A DNA stretch of 64,000 bases from Stenocarpella maydis. Taxonomy: Eukaryota; Ascomycota; Sordariomycetes; Diaporthales; Diaporthaceae. This document shows, piece after piece, positions 12,478 to 24,712 of this stretch (its first letter is position 1; every line of letters begins with the position of its first letter). The translations under genes were made by a program, and so were the position numbers. The notes beneath the pieces were generated by a model. The model was given only the letters and a program-made list of their open reading frames with translations. It was not told where the DNA came from and did no database searches. The DNA lies in assembly GCA_002270565.1 (NCBI GenBank), contig NQMI01000167.1, positions 1 through 64,000 on the forward strand, given 5' to 3'.

Positions 12478-15400
12478 AAGTTGGAATGGTTGTCCCATGT
12501 AAAATTGTACTTGTGTCCTATCTCGCGAAATTCTACCTTCCGGCCCTAGCCTTGAAGTGTTCTGGATGATTTCGGAATGAGAGCGGTCCTCATGTTAATC
12601 CATTCTTTTCCCCCAGCTGAAGATAAGTTTGGAACGCGTACTGATGTTATTCACACCACGCTTGGAGTTGGCCTATCACGTGGGGCTCAGGATGGGAAAA
12701 AGCATTTGTTGATTTGGATACGAACCCCTGAGCTGGTCAGAATGATGCGACGTGATGGGTGTTTATTGTTTTCGTCTGATAGAATTGGTTAGCTAGGCAG
12801 ACCGCGTCTGGCAGGTAACTTGGGACTGGGGACGCAGATAGGTCTTGTGGCTGACGTTTGCCTTGGTTAAATATTCAGGATGATGTGAGCAGCGGTGGAA
12901 GTGCTGCGTCGAGTGGCAATCTCTCAACAAATATTTCAACGACTGCAGACTACATGCTTATGAAATTTAGCCTTGTTGAGCTTGTGCCAACATACGTCGG
13001 GTTTCAACAAGATGATACGTCGGTCTACATACAGTACGAAGATACGCGAGTCCCAATGTGAACAGGTCGCAGCCAGCACTATCAGATGCACACGCGAGAC
13101 TTGTTCGACAGAGTACGCGTAGTATACCAGCCTGGCGTGAATAGACAGACGTTCGTCAGGTACCTCAGCAGCATCAATGCCGGCCCACTATAGACGCGCT
13201 CATTTCTACGCCTGTACGGTGTCAGGATATGTACCTCCCAGCCCGTCGGAAACCATGTGGCGGGTATGGGCGCTATACCATCAACCAAGATATTAGACTT
13301 CTCGCACAGATGGACACTCGAGACATGACACTTCGGATCCACAGCGCCGGGAACTGGCTGTGGGGTCGATGACTGCTACCGTGATAGCGTTGCAATAATA
13401 TAGTGTAGTAAGGCGAGAGTTCGTCCGATGCACAGGCAGTGGGTCCCGTCCAGACGACAGATGCAAGGTGATGTAGCAAAATCCGATCCACGAGTAATGG
13501 GTAGTACTGAAGCAGCAGCAAGTGCACAGCTGGGAGAGGAGGTTGGTCGACAGAAGCGGGGTATAACGCGTGCAGGTGATGGTCGGCAAGGATGTGTGCA
13601 ACGGCATGCAGGACACGGCTGAGGTGCATGGCGGTCTCTCTGCTAGGAGACGAGCCTCACGACGTTGAGGGCAGTAGACAGACACTCTAGGCCCGCCGCC
13701 ATCAAAACCCAACGCTCTCATCGGGCGCTTGGCGTGGCTGTTGGCAGCCGGTGGCTTGCATCCTGATGAGGACGTGGCGTCGCGGGAGCGGAGCGTTTAA
13801 GTCAGGACGACGAGGAGCTTAGCTAGTCGTTTGGTTAGATCATGGCTGTGCACTAACTGGTAGACAAGTATTTTGCTTCTCCAACAAGACGAGGTCGGTT
13901 TTCAGCGAGAGGGGGGGATACTATCATGCCAAGAACAAGAGGCAGTGAGATGCTGGGGGGGGGGGGCGCCAAAGTGACAACACCCTGTTGGGCAGTAAAG
14001 GCGAAGCCGCCGTGAAAGCATGCAAAGGAGGATTGGAATTGGGCACCCGAGCTGGACGGTCAAGTAAGGGTACATGCTACTGAACCACGATGGCGTGGCC
14101 TCGTCGTCGGGGACATTCCTCTAGGGCCGGAAGAGCATCCCGACTTGCCAAGCCCCCAGTCTTCCACGTATAACCCTCAATACCCCTAGCGTATATATTG
14201 CTTTTGTTAGATAGTTTGATGCTAAAGTGAACAAGTGACATAATCTGAACAGGTAGAGAATCCCATTCAAGCAACCCCCTCATAGCTTATATGCTTGGCT
14301 GCAGGGTCTCGGTGCGCGTCCGGGCCCCAAAGGGATGGGACGTCGTTGGCCGCACCTGTGGTGCCCCACAAAATGTTTAATTCATGTGTCCACACTGTCT
14401 AGATGCACCCGCACCAGATCCACCAGGTGGGGGAAGGCCTCGGGAAGGGCTCAACTGGTGCGGGGTACGCCGGGATGGACCACCACCCCCGCAAACCTTC
14501 CCCGAGGCCAAGATCACAACTTCGTACACCGTGGCAGCATGGATACGAACCTATGACCCTCTCTCCTCACCTGCCCGTCAGCCGGTGTGCCTCCCCCCCT
14601 GCGCCTCGCCGCCGCGAACTGCTCTTGGCGGCGACGCCCCAGCACGTAGCTCGATGCTTGCGCCTGATTCCGCTCATCTCCCTGCACAAGCCTCTCATCA
14701 TCGGCCCTTTTCTTAGGCCACCATGACGCCCTCGTGGGCCTGTCCCCAAGACCACGACGCCGTCAACGTTAGCTATCGGGCGACACTGCTCCTCCAGCAA
14801 CCCTGGCTGCCCAGACGCCCTGCCCTGCCCTGCCAGCGACCAAGAAGCAAATCACCGAGACATCCACCGCGGGTGGGTACTGCAGTCAGGCACCCGGGAA
14901 GTCGGCCCTGTGCTCCGTACGCCGGCACATCACGCACGTACGGGAGGGGCCTGTCTCCCCCGACTTGAGTCTGTCTATAGCAGACTACGTGGATTGCCCT
15001 GCGACGAGGAACACCCGCAGTGTCCTCCTGTGCGCTCATCTTCCTCCCCAACCCCCAACGCGCTCCAGGAGAGGAACGACGCCTGGGGGGAGGCGAGGCT
15101 CACCTAGAACTCGGGAGCGATGTCACCGCACACACCTGCACCTTGCCGCTGAGATGCATGACGGCACGCATGACGATGCGTCGCCAGGGATCTGGCCTGC
15201 CATACCGGACAGCCCCGGCCACAGCTCTATTGCCTTCTTCCCCAGGCCCGCCTCCCACAACGCCTTTTTGGTCTTCTGTCCTGGCTTGGTGGTACATGGG
15301 GCCCTTGCCTTGTGGTCGGTAATTGGAATGGGCGTCACACTTCTTCTTCCTCCTGGGATGAACCGTTCGCGTCTCCACATCAATGCCCCACGACTAGGAC

Positions 15401-15707
15401 ATACTCTCCACGACTTTCCCTGGCCTCATGCGGTATGCCGGGGTTAACTTGGCGCTCGGGTCACTCGCCCGCCCCGCTGCGAATCTCAAGTCACTCCTCG
15501 GTGCTGACCAAGGATGCGACGTATAAATACGGTACTTGATCGCCGTTCCTTCCCCCTTTTCTGTATTGTTTACCTGAATGTAGAAGCTGCAGTTCGGCTC
15601 CTCGGTAGTACAGCGTCGTTCCTGCTAGGCTGTACGTCTGGTTTACATTCGCGGTAGCACCGCCGATACGGAATTATTGGCCGGCTCTCGAACGACATTA
15701 ACACGCC
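12478..15707. other. Long intergenic region, no gene seen
   Basis: 3.2 kb with only short overlapping frames on both strands and no recognisable motif. A G13 run lies near 13955. The last 200 bp are the promoter of the GH3 gene. It may hold non-coding transcripts, which cannot be judged here. Confidence 0.5.
15522..15529 (+). promoter_or_regulatory. TATA box of the GH3 gene
   Basis: TATAAATA, 186 bp before the chosen ATG. A start-stop pair ATGTAG near 15583 is the only earlier ATG seen in the presumed leader. Confidence 0.6.
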
Positions 15708-18700
15708 ATGAAGTCCTCTCCCGCTACCGCCCTCGTCTGGCTGGCGGCGAGCTGTGGCTCTGCATCTGCAGGCACAATTGGTGGACCTGTAAAGGTAGGC
15801 TTCTGTCATTTGCTAATTAATGTCTTGTTTTTGATGAAGTCGTTGCCACGGGTGGTGGGAATACAGCGATTGTGTGGGTAACCCACACCCTGCTGCAGCA
15901 TATCCCATCACGTTGGTTACGTGGTCACAGACTGCAAGCTCTGGCTCTTCCGAACTGGTCCCAATCGCCATCTGAGTTTGGACCAACGACTCAATTACGA
16001 GCACATCGCCCATAGGCCTCCAATTGCCGTCTTCTTTGGGATTTTCTTTTGCAATAAGAGCAACATGAAGTCTCTAACTGCCGTCGTGGCTATTGCCCAG
16101 TTTGCTGACACCTCTTTCATAAAGGTCCAACAACGGCAAACGGAGCTTGCCTTCTCTCCTCCATCTTACCCCTCCCCATGGATGAACCCAGAGGCCGATG
16201 GCTGGGCTGATGCCTACGCCAAGGCTAGGGAATTCGTCTCTCAGATGACCCTTCTCGAGAAGGTCAACATCACCACTGGAACCGGGTCAGTATTCTTCCC
16301 AACCAAGACCATCCATCCACGGGACTGACTGTAGACTAGCTGGGAGAGCGAGGTCTGTGTTGGCAATGTCGGTTCGGTGCCCCGTCTTGGTCTCCACAAG
16401 AACCTGTGCTTGCAAGACTCTCCCCTGGGTGTTCGTTTCGCGGATTGGGTTTCTGCGTTCCCCGCAGGCCTCACGGCGGCAGCCACCTTTGACCGTGACC
16501 TGATGTATAAGAGAGGCCTTGCCATGGGCGAAGAGCACAGGGGCAAAGGCATCGACGTTCAGTTGGGCCCAGTCGCGGGCCCACTTGGTCGTGCCCCTGC
16601 CGGTGGCCGGAACTGGGAGGGCTTCTCGCCTGACCCAGTCCTGACCGGCGTCGGTATGGCCGAGACCATCAAGGGCATCCAGGACGCTGGCGTGATGGCT
16701 TGCGCCAAACATTTCATCGCCAACGAACAAGGTGAGAGCTGCCGCTGACCACGCACGCACCTAGCCTGGTTGCACAGATTCTGACGCGCAGGCCAGAGCA
16801 TTTCCGTCAAGCCGGCGAGGCACAAGGCTACGGCTTCAACATCAGCGAGTCCATGTCGTCCAACATTGACGACAAGACGCTCCATGAACTCTACTTGTGG
16901 CCGTTTGCCGACGCTGTTAGGGCTGGAGTCGCGTCGGTGATGTGTTCGTATCAATCCTTAAACAACAGCTATAGCTGCCAAAACTCCAAGTTGATGAACG
17001 ACATCCTCAAGAATGAACTCGGCTTCCAAGGCTTCGTCATGAGCGACTGGGGTGCGCACCACACTGGTGTCGGCGCGGCGGTCGCTGGTCTGGATATGTC
17101 CATGCCAGGCGACACGTCCTTCACCTCAGGCCTCTCCTTCTGGGGCACCAACCTGACTCTGGCTGTGCTGAACGGTACTATGCCCCTCTAGTAGGTTGCC
17201 TCTGTTCCAGCGTCCCCGTCATTCGTTCTTTCTCCCATTTGAGGGCGGCCCTGCAAGCTACCGTCTAGGCGTTGCCATGTGCTAACAAGAGGCAGTCGTC
17301 TTGATGATATGGCAATGAGGATCATGGCCGCCTATTTCAAAGTCGGCCGCACTTTGGACGAGCCATACCCCAACTTTTCTTCCTGGACAAGGGACACCTT
17401 CGGAAACGTGCACGCTCTCGCCCAGGAAGGGTATCAGCAGGTCAACTTCCACGTCGATGTGAGAGGCGACCACGCTGCTTTGATCCGAGAAGTCGCGGCC
17501 AAGGGAACTGTGCTGTTGAAGAACACCGGCACGCTCCCCCTAGACAAGCCTAGATTCCTCGCCGTCATCGGACAAGATGCTGGGCCCAACCTCAACGGCC
17601 CCAATGGGTGCAGCGATAGGGGCTGTGACAACGGCACCTTGGCCATGGGATGGGGATCTGGGACATCCGACTTCCCGTACATTGTGACCCCAGACACTGC
17701 GCTGCAGAACCAGGCGCTCGCGGACGGAAGTCGGTATGAGAGCGTTCTAGACAACTACGCGACCAGCCAGATAAAGGCTCTGGTCGGGCAGGCCTTTGCT
17801 ACGCCCATAGTTTTCGTGAACGCCGACAGCGGAGAGGGATATATCAGCGTCGATGGCAACGAGGGTGACCGCAACAATCTCACGCTGTGGCACAACGGCG
17901 ATGAGTTGATCAAGAGCGTTGCGAGCATCAACAACAACACCATTGTGGTTATCCACAGCGTTGGCCCTACCCTGCTGACGGAATGGTATGACAACCCAAA
18001 CATCACTGCTATTCTCTGGGCCGGACTGCCGGGGCAGGAGTCGGGCAACGCGATTGTCGACGTTCTCTACGGCAAGGTCAACCCAGCCGGTCGCACACCT
18101 TTCACTTGGGGCGCTACTCGTGAGAGTTACGGCACAGATGTCTTGTACGAGGCCAACAACGGGAACGGCGCACCGCAAGATGCGTTCACGGAGGGTTCTT
18201 TCATCGACTACCGCCACTTCGACAGGACCAACACCACTCCAATCTACGAGTTCGGCTTTGGACTGAGCTACACGACCTTTGAATACGCCAATCTGAACAT
18301 TGTCAAGGGCACCCCGGCTCCCTATGTGCCCACCATGGGCTCCTCCCCCCCGGCGCCCATCATCGGTAGCTCCAACTACTCGACCAACCTGGAAGACTAC
18401 GCCTTCCCCTCGGACCAGTTGAACTACGTCACCCGCTACATCTACCCCTACCTGAACAGCACGACCTCAGCCGCCGAGGCAAGCCAGGATCCATTCTACG
18501 GCCAGACCGCCGACGAGTTCCTGCCGCCCAACGCCATCTCGTCCGAACCATTCGCCTACGCCCCCGCCGGCGGCGCCCCTGGCGGCAACCCGGGCCTGTA
18601 CGAGGTGATGTACACCGTCACCGCGGACATCACCAACACCGGCGCCCTGGAGGGCGACGAGGTGCCCCAGCTGTACGTCTCCCTCGGCGGGCCCGACGAC

Positions 18701-18898
18701 CCGCCCGTCGTGCTGCGCGGCTTCGACAGGCTCAGCCTCGGGGCCGGCGAGACGGCGACCTTCAGCGCGGACCTGACCCGGCGCGACCTGAGCAACTGGG
18801 ACGTCGTCGCCCAGGACTGGGTCGTCTCCGAGTTCCCCAAGACGGTCTACGTCGGCCGGAGCAGCAGGAAGCTCGACCTGCGGGCGCCCCTGCCTTAG
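15708..18898 (+). CDS. Secreted GH3 beta-glucosidase (Cel3B type)
   Basis: Cleaves terminal beta-D-glucose from cello-oligosaccharides outside the cell. Five exons (15708-15794, 16125-16285, 16340-16731, 16797-17190, 17296-18898) give 878 aa. Domains: signal peptide ([21 protein letters not shown]), GH3 (beta/alpha)8 N-domain with [23 protein letters not shown] and nucleophile Asp297 in [13 protein letters not shown]3 C-domain with [13 protein letters not shown] and [13 protein letters not shown]14-like insertion region, and C-terminal fibronectin III domain from [16 protein letters not shown]. Many N-glycosylation sequons. Start: the first exon is short and splices in phase over a 330-nt intron ending ATAAAG. 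A second ATG at 16065 opens in-frame directly into exon 2 and also encodes a weak signal-like stretch ([14 protein letters not shown]). I prefer 15708 because of the better signal peptide and the TATA box. A second, more divergent GH3 lies at 45146. Confidence 0.93.
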
Positions 18899-19817
18899 GC
18901 TAGCCTGTCCCCGCCCTAGCATGGGCCGCTGATAATAGCAGTACTTGTTGTATGACTACTTCGTAAACTTCAACAGGGGGTTATGCCTTAATATATAATG
19001 ATTACATGACACTTTCTCGTCTGTAGTATATCTTGAACATGGTATGGTGTATTGCTTGGGCCGGGGACACCCAGTGACCGCCCTATTGGCAGGGATGACA
19101 AGCACAACGCTGATGGCCAGCATCTGAAAGCTCTATGTGTGTAGCTCGGCAGTTCACCTTGTTTTGTCTGATGGTCAGCGATATCAGCCGCCCACCGGTC
19201 AACAAAAAATTGCGCATTTCCCAGCTCCAGCTCGCAACCCGAAACGACCTCAAGCCGGATGTCTCGCTCTCAAGTGGAGCACCTCGGAGCAACACGGCCT
19301 TGTAGACCCTGCATAACCTGCCTGTGACCCGCGGAAGCAGAGATGTGGGCACAACAGGCACTGGCACAAACTGGGCATTATGCTACAAATAACAAGCGAG
19401 ACGCGACGGTGAAGCCGCTTCGTCAAGGCACAATATGTACAAGTAGCCGGTGGTGCATAAACGAAATGCTTCTACACTGTAACATGCCTTACATTCATGC
19501 CTCCGCCCACCCACCAACCAGAGCCTGTCCCCGCGAGATTGGACAGTATGATTAAGTACCAAATATGTCCCACCAACCCGTCTTTCCACCAGAGAAAATA
19601 ACGCCGCGCCGCCGGCCGAGGGCGGCTGCTTCTGGCGCGAGGGCGCATGCAATAAAAGTATGCGCGGTCCACATACAGGCGTGGGAACGCCGACAGCTAG
19701 TCTGTAAGTTGTTTATCCAAGTAGCAGCGGCAGCATCTCCTGCCACTTCCCGATGATGCTCCATCCGAAAGACCACACAGAACCGCAGCGGCGAGACGCC
19801 ATCTGCCTCCCGCCCAA
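18899..19817. other. Intergenic between convergent genes, no gene seen
   Basis: 3' flanks of the GH3 and erg24 genes. No recognisable coding sequence. Confidence 0.55.
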
Positions 19818-21406
19818 CTAGTAGATATAAGGGATGATCCTCCAGCGGACAGTCCTCTTGTACTTGTCCCAGTCCGCGCCATACTTGCGGTGGCACTTCT
19901 CGTCGTCGCGGAGGTCACGGTGGACCAGCAGGACGGCGAAATAGATGACGTAAAAGTAGGTGAAGATCATGCCCCAGCCCCTCGCGGGGCCCTGGATGAC
20001 CTCCCTGCCGTCGACCATCTTAAATGCGCCCTCGGCGTTTGTGCCCGCGGACAGGATCAGGTAGCCTGCCATGCCCGTCGGCAGGCAGTAGGGCCACGCC
20101 TGCAGCCAGTCGCCAAAGTAGTTGATGTGGCGCGCAACTCCCCACCAGCCGGAGGTGATGAGCCGGGACCCCGTCTTGGTTTCGATATAGCTGAGGTGCG
20201 CGACGCTCGGGTCGTCGGGGTTCGTGCGGAAGGTGTTCTTTTGAGAGTTTGCGAGGCGGAAGATGGAGAAGCCGGCGATGAGCATGGCGAAGACGGCCGT
20301 GAGCCAGACCGGGCCCAGGGTGACGGGGTAGACGGAGAGGTACTTGGCCTGCAGGGTGTAGAAGAAGGGCACCCAGACGAGGTCGCCAAAGGCCAGCATG
20401 CAGCCGAACCCGTCGGTGGTGATGTCCATGGTGGTGAGGATGGCCGGCTCCATGAAGACGCCGTCGAGGACGTAGAGTGCCTGCACGACGGCGATGAATG
20501 CAATGCTGTCCGTGACAAAGCCGTAGGTGCGGTACTGCTTGGCGACGAAGGCGCAGTTGAAGAGGATATAGCCGAGCATGCCGGGGCGCAGCTCCATGAA
20601 CTCCTTGATGTCGATCTCGCCGATCAGGGGCAGGGTCACGCGCGGGTTCAGCTCGCGGCCAATGAACCAGTCGTAGATCATGTTCCCCGAGTGTCCTCCA
20701 GCGGCAAGCTCACGGAGCTCCTTGTTGCCGGGCTTGACGGAGAAGGAACGGACGTATACGAAGGTGGCGAGCGCATAGGATATGAGGATGTTCGCGGTGA
20801 GGAGCTGGACGTAGTTGTCGGTCATGAAGGTCCAGACAGGGAAGTAGGCGCCCCGCTGGAAGGTGCCGGCGAGGCAGATGATGAGCGTGAAGATGATGGA
20901 GCTGAAGCCTGTGATGGAGCATTAGCAAGATGTCCTTGCCACGGGTCTTTTGTGGGGAGAAAAGGGGGGGGGGCACTTTACTGTTCATGCGGTACTTGAG
21001 CTTTCCCCCGTTGCTGAGCTCAACGCCCTCGGCCTCGACCGCGGGCAGGACGCGGTACAGAACCGCGTTGAAGAGGTAGTACGCCAGCGTCCAGCCAGTA
21101 ACCTCCCAGCTCGCCAACCCCCAGACACCATTGGTGGGCCAGCCGACGTCGCGCTTCAGTTCCTCGAGGTCGATGTTCTTCCAGTTGCCCAGGAGCGGGG
21201 GCGCAGGACAGCCGGAGACGTCGTTGCAGGCAAAACTGAAGGCGTACAGCAGGACGGGGAGGCCGAAGGAGACGGCGGCAGCGCCTGGGCTGTGTCACGA
21301 CACAAGGTCAGTCGGGGCATGCACATCTCCAGGAGGTTGGGAACACATACGGTCCGCAGAATTCGTAGCCATGGGCCTGGCCCGCGGCAGCAGTCTTTTG
21401 AGGCAT
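19818..21406 (-). CDS. erg24: C-14 sterol reductase (ERG24/ERG4 family)
   Basis: Reduces the C14=C15 double bond made by lanosterol 14-demethylation in ergosterol synthesis; integral ER membrane enzyme using NADPH. Three exons (21406-21351, 21289-20982, 20908-19818) give 484 aa, normal for the family. Start MPQKTAAAGQAHGYEFCGP. Visible family blocks: VQLLTANILISY, FIGRELNPRV (about 200), IKEFMELRPGM, DGFGCMLAFGDLVWVPF, and the C-terminal signature LITSGWWGVARHINYFGDWL, followed by HRDLRDDEKCHRKYG and YIY at the end. Eight or more hydrophobic helices. Introns use GTATGT/ACACAG and GTAAAG/ATCACAG with a GCTAAT branch point. The second intron has a G10 run. Some paralogues in this family act at C-24(28); the ELRPG and SGWWG context favours C-14. 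A long antisense frame (19890-20999) is a shadow. Confidence 0.92.
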
Positions 21407-22150
21407 AGCGATGCAATTGGATTGTTGACGCAGGCGAGGCGGCGCAGATGGGCGTTGTGGTGTGCAGCAAAGTAGGGCACGACCCAGCACTGCACAATGC
21501 AGGCAGTCTTGGGGTCGCTGGTAGAAGGGTCCGCTGAGAGAGGAGGCGGTAGAGAAGGCAGCCGGATACAACAGCTGCCGTGTGGTCCGATGTTTCTCGG
21601 GGGGCGGGCAGGGTTGGCCTGGGCAGGATGGGGGACCCTGAAGCTTTCTTTGTGGTCAAGGTTTACACAGTATCAACCGCCTCGACACAATGTCAATGAT
21701 GCAGACGAGACTTTTTTACCAGCTCTCTGCCAAATCGGGTTAGCGACATGCAGCGGGTGGAGCTGCAGTGCCAGGCATTGGAGACGCGGAACTTGAACCC
21801 TGTCCAGGTTCAGAAGCGAGACATGTGCGAGCCCGTCTGTCACATCACCACTTCCGGCAGTTGTTATTACTAACGCCGAAGCTATAATGTCACGAATAAG
21901 CCACCGCTCTACTCGTGCAAAAGCAACGTCGCCACTTGCAACAGGCACGTAGTCCTTTAGATTGTGACATATAATCTATTCATGTCCGAAAATAACAGCA
22001 GCTGCCCTGCCGAACAAGCAGTGCTCCAGAGACTGACACGCCGGGATGAGACGCTGACCCACGTGGCAGCAAATTGATAACACACATATTTAAGCCGGGC
22101 GACAAGCGCATCTACCAATGAACCCAAGGTTTCACGCGACCTCGGTTTTT
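21407..22150. other. Intergenic, erg24 promoter side
   Basis: Upstream of erg24 and downstream of the PTH11-like gene. Only short frames. Confidence 0.5.
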
Positions 22151-23437
22151 TTAAACCGCATAAATGGCATTATCCTCTTGCTTTCTTTCCGCACTTTCTC
22201 TGAGTCTGCCAGATTCCACAGTCGTCTTGGTCTGGGGTAGGTAGGGGTGACTACGCGAGCGAGAGACCAGCTCATGGTTATCTTCGTCGCATGAGTGGTG
22301 GTCCCTGCCAGGATTACCGGAGGCAGATTTATGGGTGCGGGATGCAATAAGGCCCCAGACGCCCTTGACGTTCAGCCGCTGGGCGAGAAAGAAGACACCT
22401 GGAAGGCTGATGCTGATGAGCAAGATGGCGATCTCAGAGCCAAGCCAGAGTGTGGGTGTGGCCATCATGTCTGCAGCCAGTTAGATGAGTAACTAGCAGA
22501 ACGATAGTATGCTGGTGTGTGTCTTACAGGTTGGGTCCGTCTGGATCTCTTCGCTGGCTTGGATGGTGGTAACAAGACGTCCAATAGATACCACAACGAC
22601 GCGGAGACTGCATCAGATGACAAAACATACGACACGTTGACGCGGTTTCAACCCATTCACAAGTATCCACAAACAAAGACTCCGCAGATCTGAATCCTGC
22701 GCACCACCTTCAGTTGCAGCTTCCAGAGCATCGGAAGGGGCAACACCAGTATGATGACGTCGATGATGAGATTCGGCAGGCCGTTGCCTAGCCAGAGACG
22801 CCTGAGGTTGGGGCATGTCCCCGGCAGAGTAAAATCCCACGCCTCGCGGATGGGGTCGCATATGAAGGTGACGCTCAGCATAGTTCCGATGAGCCACATC
22901 ATGTTCATGGCATGTACCGACCAGACAGCGTATCTGAACCTGTGGTTTCGCATGGTAAAGACGCGGCTGTAGAGTGATAATGCCGAGGTCTTGCTAATTT
23001 CCATGCCCAAGGGGAGGACATAATAGATGGCCCAGAGGTACTTGAGAAATGTCTTGACCTGGTCCGACGGTAATACCAGGACATGCAGCCCCAGACCAAG
23101 GTTGCCCAGCTTGAGGGCGAGTGATAATACAACGAGGGTTATCGCCTGTCAAGACGTCAGTTCGGAATGCTTGAGCGACCCTGCGTCTATTGCACAATGC
23201 CCGATGGGACCGAAAGTCACAGAGACGTACGGCGGCTACCAAGGCTGTCCAGTCGTCCCACCAAAACTTGGTCTGGATTCTGGTCGCGGGGTTTACGGGC
23301 AACAGAGCCCGAGACCACGCCCGTATGAGTATAATCACGGTTGGTAGCACCATCATGGTGATGAGCAGTGCTCGGAGCAGTGCCCGCTTCGTCTCGGTGA
23401 GATCCACCTCCAAGAGTTCTGGCATTTGTGCGGACAT
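22151..23437 (-). CDS. PTH11-like / rhodopsin-domain seven-helix membrane protein
   Basis: Plasma-membrane protein of the large fungal family that includes the PTH11 receptor; ligand unknown. Four exons (23437-23231, 23145-22661, 22607-22528, 22470-22151) give 363 aa, with all phases matching. Seven hydrophobic segments can be picked out: LLRALLITMMVLPTVIIL, the first of exon 2 (ITLVVLSLALKLGNLGLG), YLWAIYYVLPLGMEISK, VWSVHAMNMMWLIGTMLS, NLIIDVIILVLPLPMLWKL, ICGVFVCGYFLRVVVVSIG and EIAILLISISLPGVFFL. The loop motif FWWDDW follows helix 1, and CDPIREAWD with the helix-5 pattern LIIDVIILVLP is typical of the family. The cytosolic tail (about 80 residues) is polar and rich in Ser, Arg and His. 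No CFEM domain precedes it. Confidence 0.85.
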
Positions 23438-24712
23438 TTTAGAGGACCAGGCGTTAGGCAGGGGCGGTGATTGGGTACTGAGGCTCTAGCCGTTCCCCTC
23501 TGGGCCAGGTCTAGCTTCATCAAAGAGTTAGTAGAAGAGCCTATTCCCAGAAAATACGAGGGCCAGAGTTGTGAATTTGGAGATCTGATGTCGATAGACA
23601 GATAGGTATGCATTCGACGCACCAGTTGCCGCCCGGCTCCAGTCCATGCCTAAAATTACGCTTCCGGCGATATACAGCCCGTCCTAGAACCAACGACCGT
23701 CCGCGCAAGTATATAGGAAAGAAATAGGTACTACTTCTTTGTTATAGAGCAACAGGTCTATATGCTCCTAGGCGTTTTATCATGTTGAGATGTCAGACTT
23801 CAAGATACGCAGGCTTAGTTAAGAAATCCTACCAATTTGCCGTAAGCCGAGGAGGGAATGCAAATACTGGATGGACACATGGAGAAATAGAGAATTTTCA
23901 ATCAACTCTTGGCTACCCCCAAGTTGCAAAGTTGATCAGATGCCCAAGTATTGCGTGCTTTTCAGAAGCTGCTTGCTACTCATCCAAGCAGATGGTGCGT
24001 ATCAGGCACCAAGACGGGATTGGCCAAGGGAGGTGGGGCTGGGGTAGTGAGTGTACGTAGAGTACTCCGTACTTGGGTACATGGACGGAGTACTCGGGGG
24101 ATCGACGGCTGCTAATTCGGGCGACAGTCCGTCCTCTGTCAGGTGCAGTTTGGGGTGCTGTGTGAGGGAGGTCGCAGCAAAGGGCTGTCATCCCTCGGGC
24201 CCCCTCCTCGTCAGTCAAAATGCGACAGCTGTCCCCTGTCCCCTGCTCATCCTAATCCATCCAACATGTTTGATGTTTCGGCTGAGCACCCTGGGCTCCA
24301 CACTCCATAGTACCACAAGCATTCCTTTGACCCAACATCCGACGACAAGCCGGTCTGGGTCCGTACTGACTGACGGACTTCACCGGACGAAGCACTCGCT
24401 CTTTGAACCACCGAGCTCCCTCTCCCATCGATGACGACGACGACGACGACGACGACGACTCCTCGACTCGACTCGACTCGACTCTGCGCACCGCACCGCA
24501 CCGCACCTCGTATCAACGCCGTCCCCTGCCAGACAGAGCCTCCGCACGTCCCTCCGACTCGCTGCCCACTCTTCACAGTCCCGTCTAGCGCCCAGCACGG
24601 GGCAACTCGAAGATCTCGTGCTCCACACTGTCTTGCATCTTGAAAGTTCCATTCCAAGCCTCTAGCCGCATCTCCATACCAAACTCTCAAAAGTCACACG
24701 CATCACTCGACA
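23438..24712. other. Intergenic, promoter of the sorting receptor gene
   Basis: Divergent promoter region with a compound microsatellite in its last part; no gene seen. Several frames here come from the simple repeat. Confidence 0.5.
24431..24508 (+). repeat. Compound microsatellite (GAC)n-(GACTC)n-(CGCAC)n
   Basis: About ten GAC units, then four ACTCG pentamers, then three CGCAC pentamers, back to back, about 205 bp before the ATG of the next gene, so probably in its 5' leader. Confidence 0.85.

Noticed and set aside
12478..15707. Several 60-160-codon frames on both strands
   Set aside because: They overlap each other, have shifting composition and no start or splice support.
19890..20999. 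369-codon plus-strand ORF
   Set aside because: It is antisense to erg24 exon 3, and its composition (Asp/Glu/Gly/Val-rich) is what the complement of a GC-rich membrane-protein gene gives.
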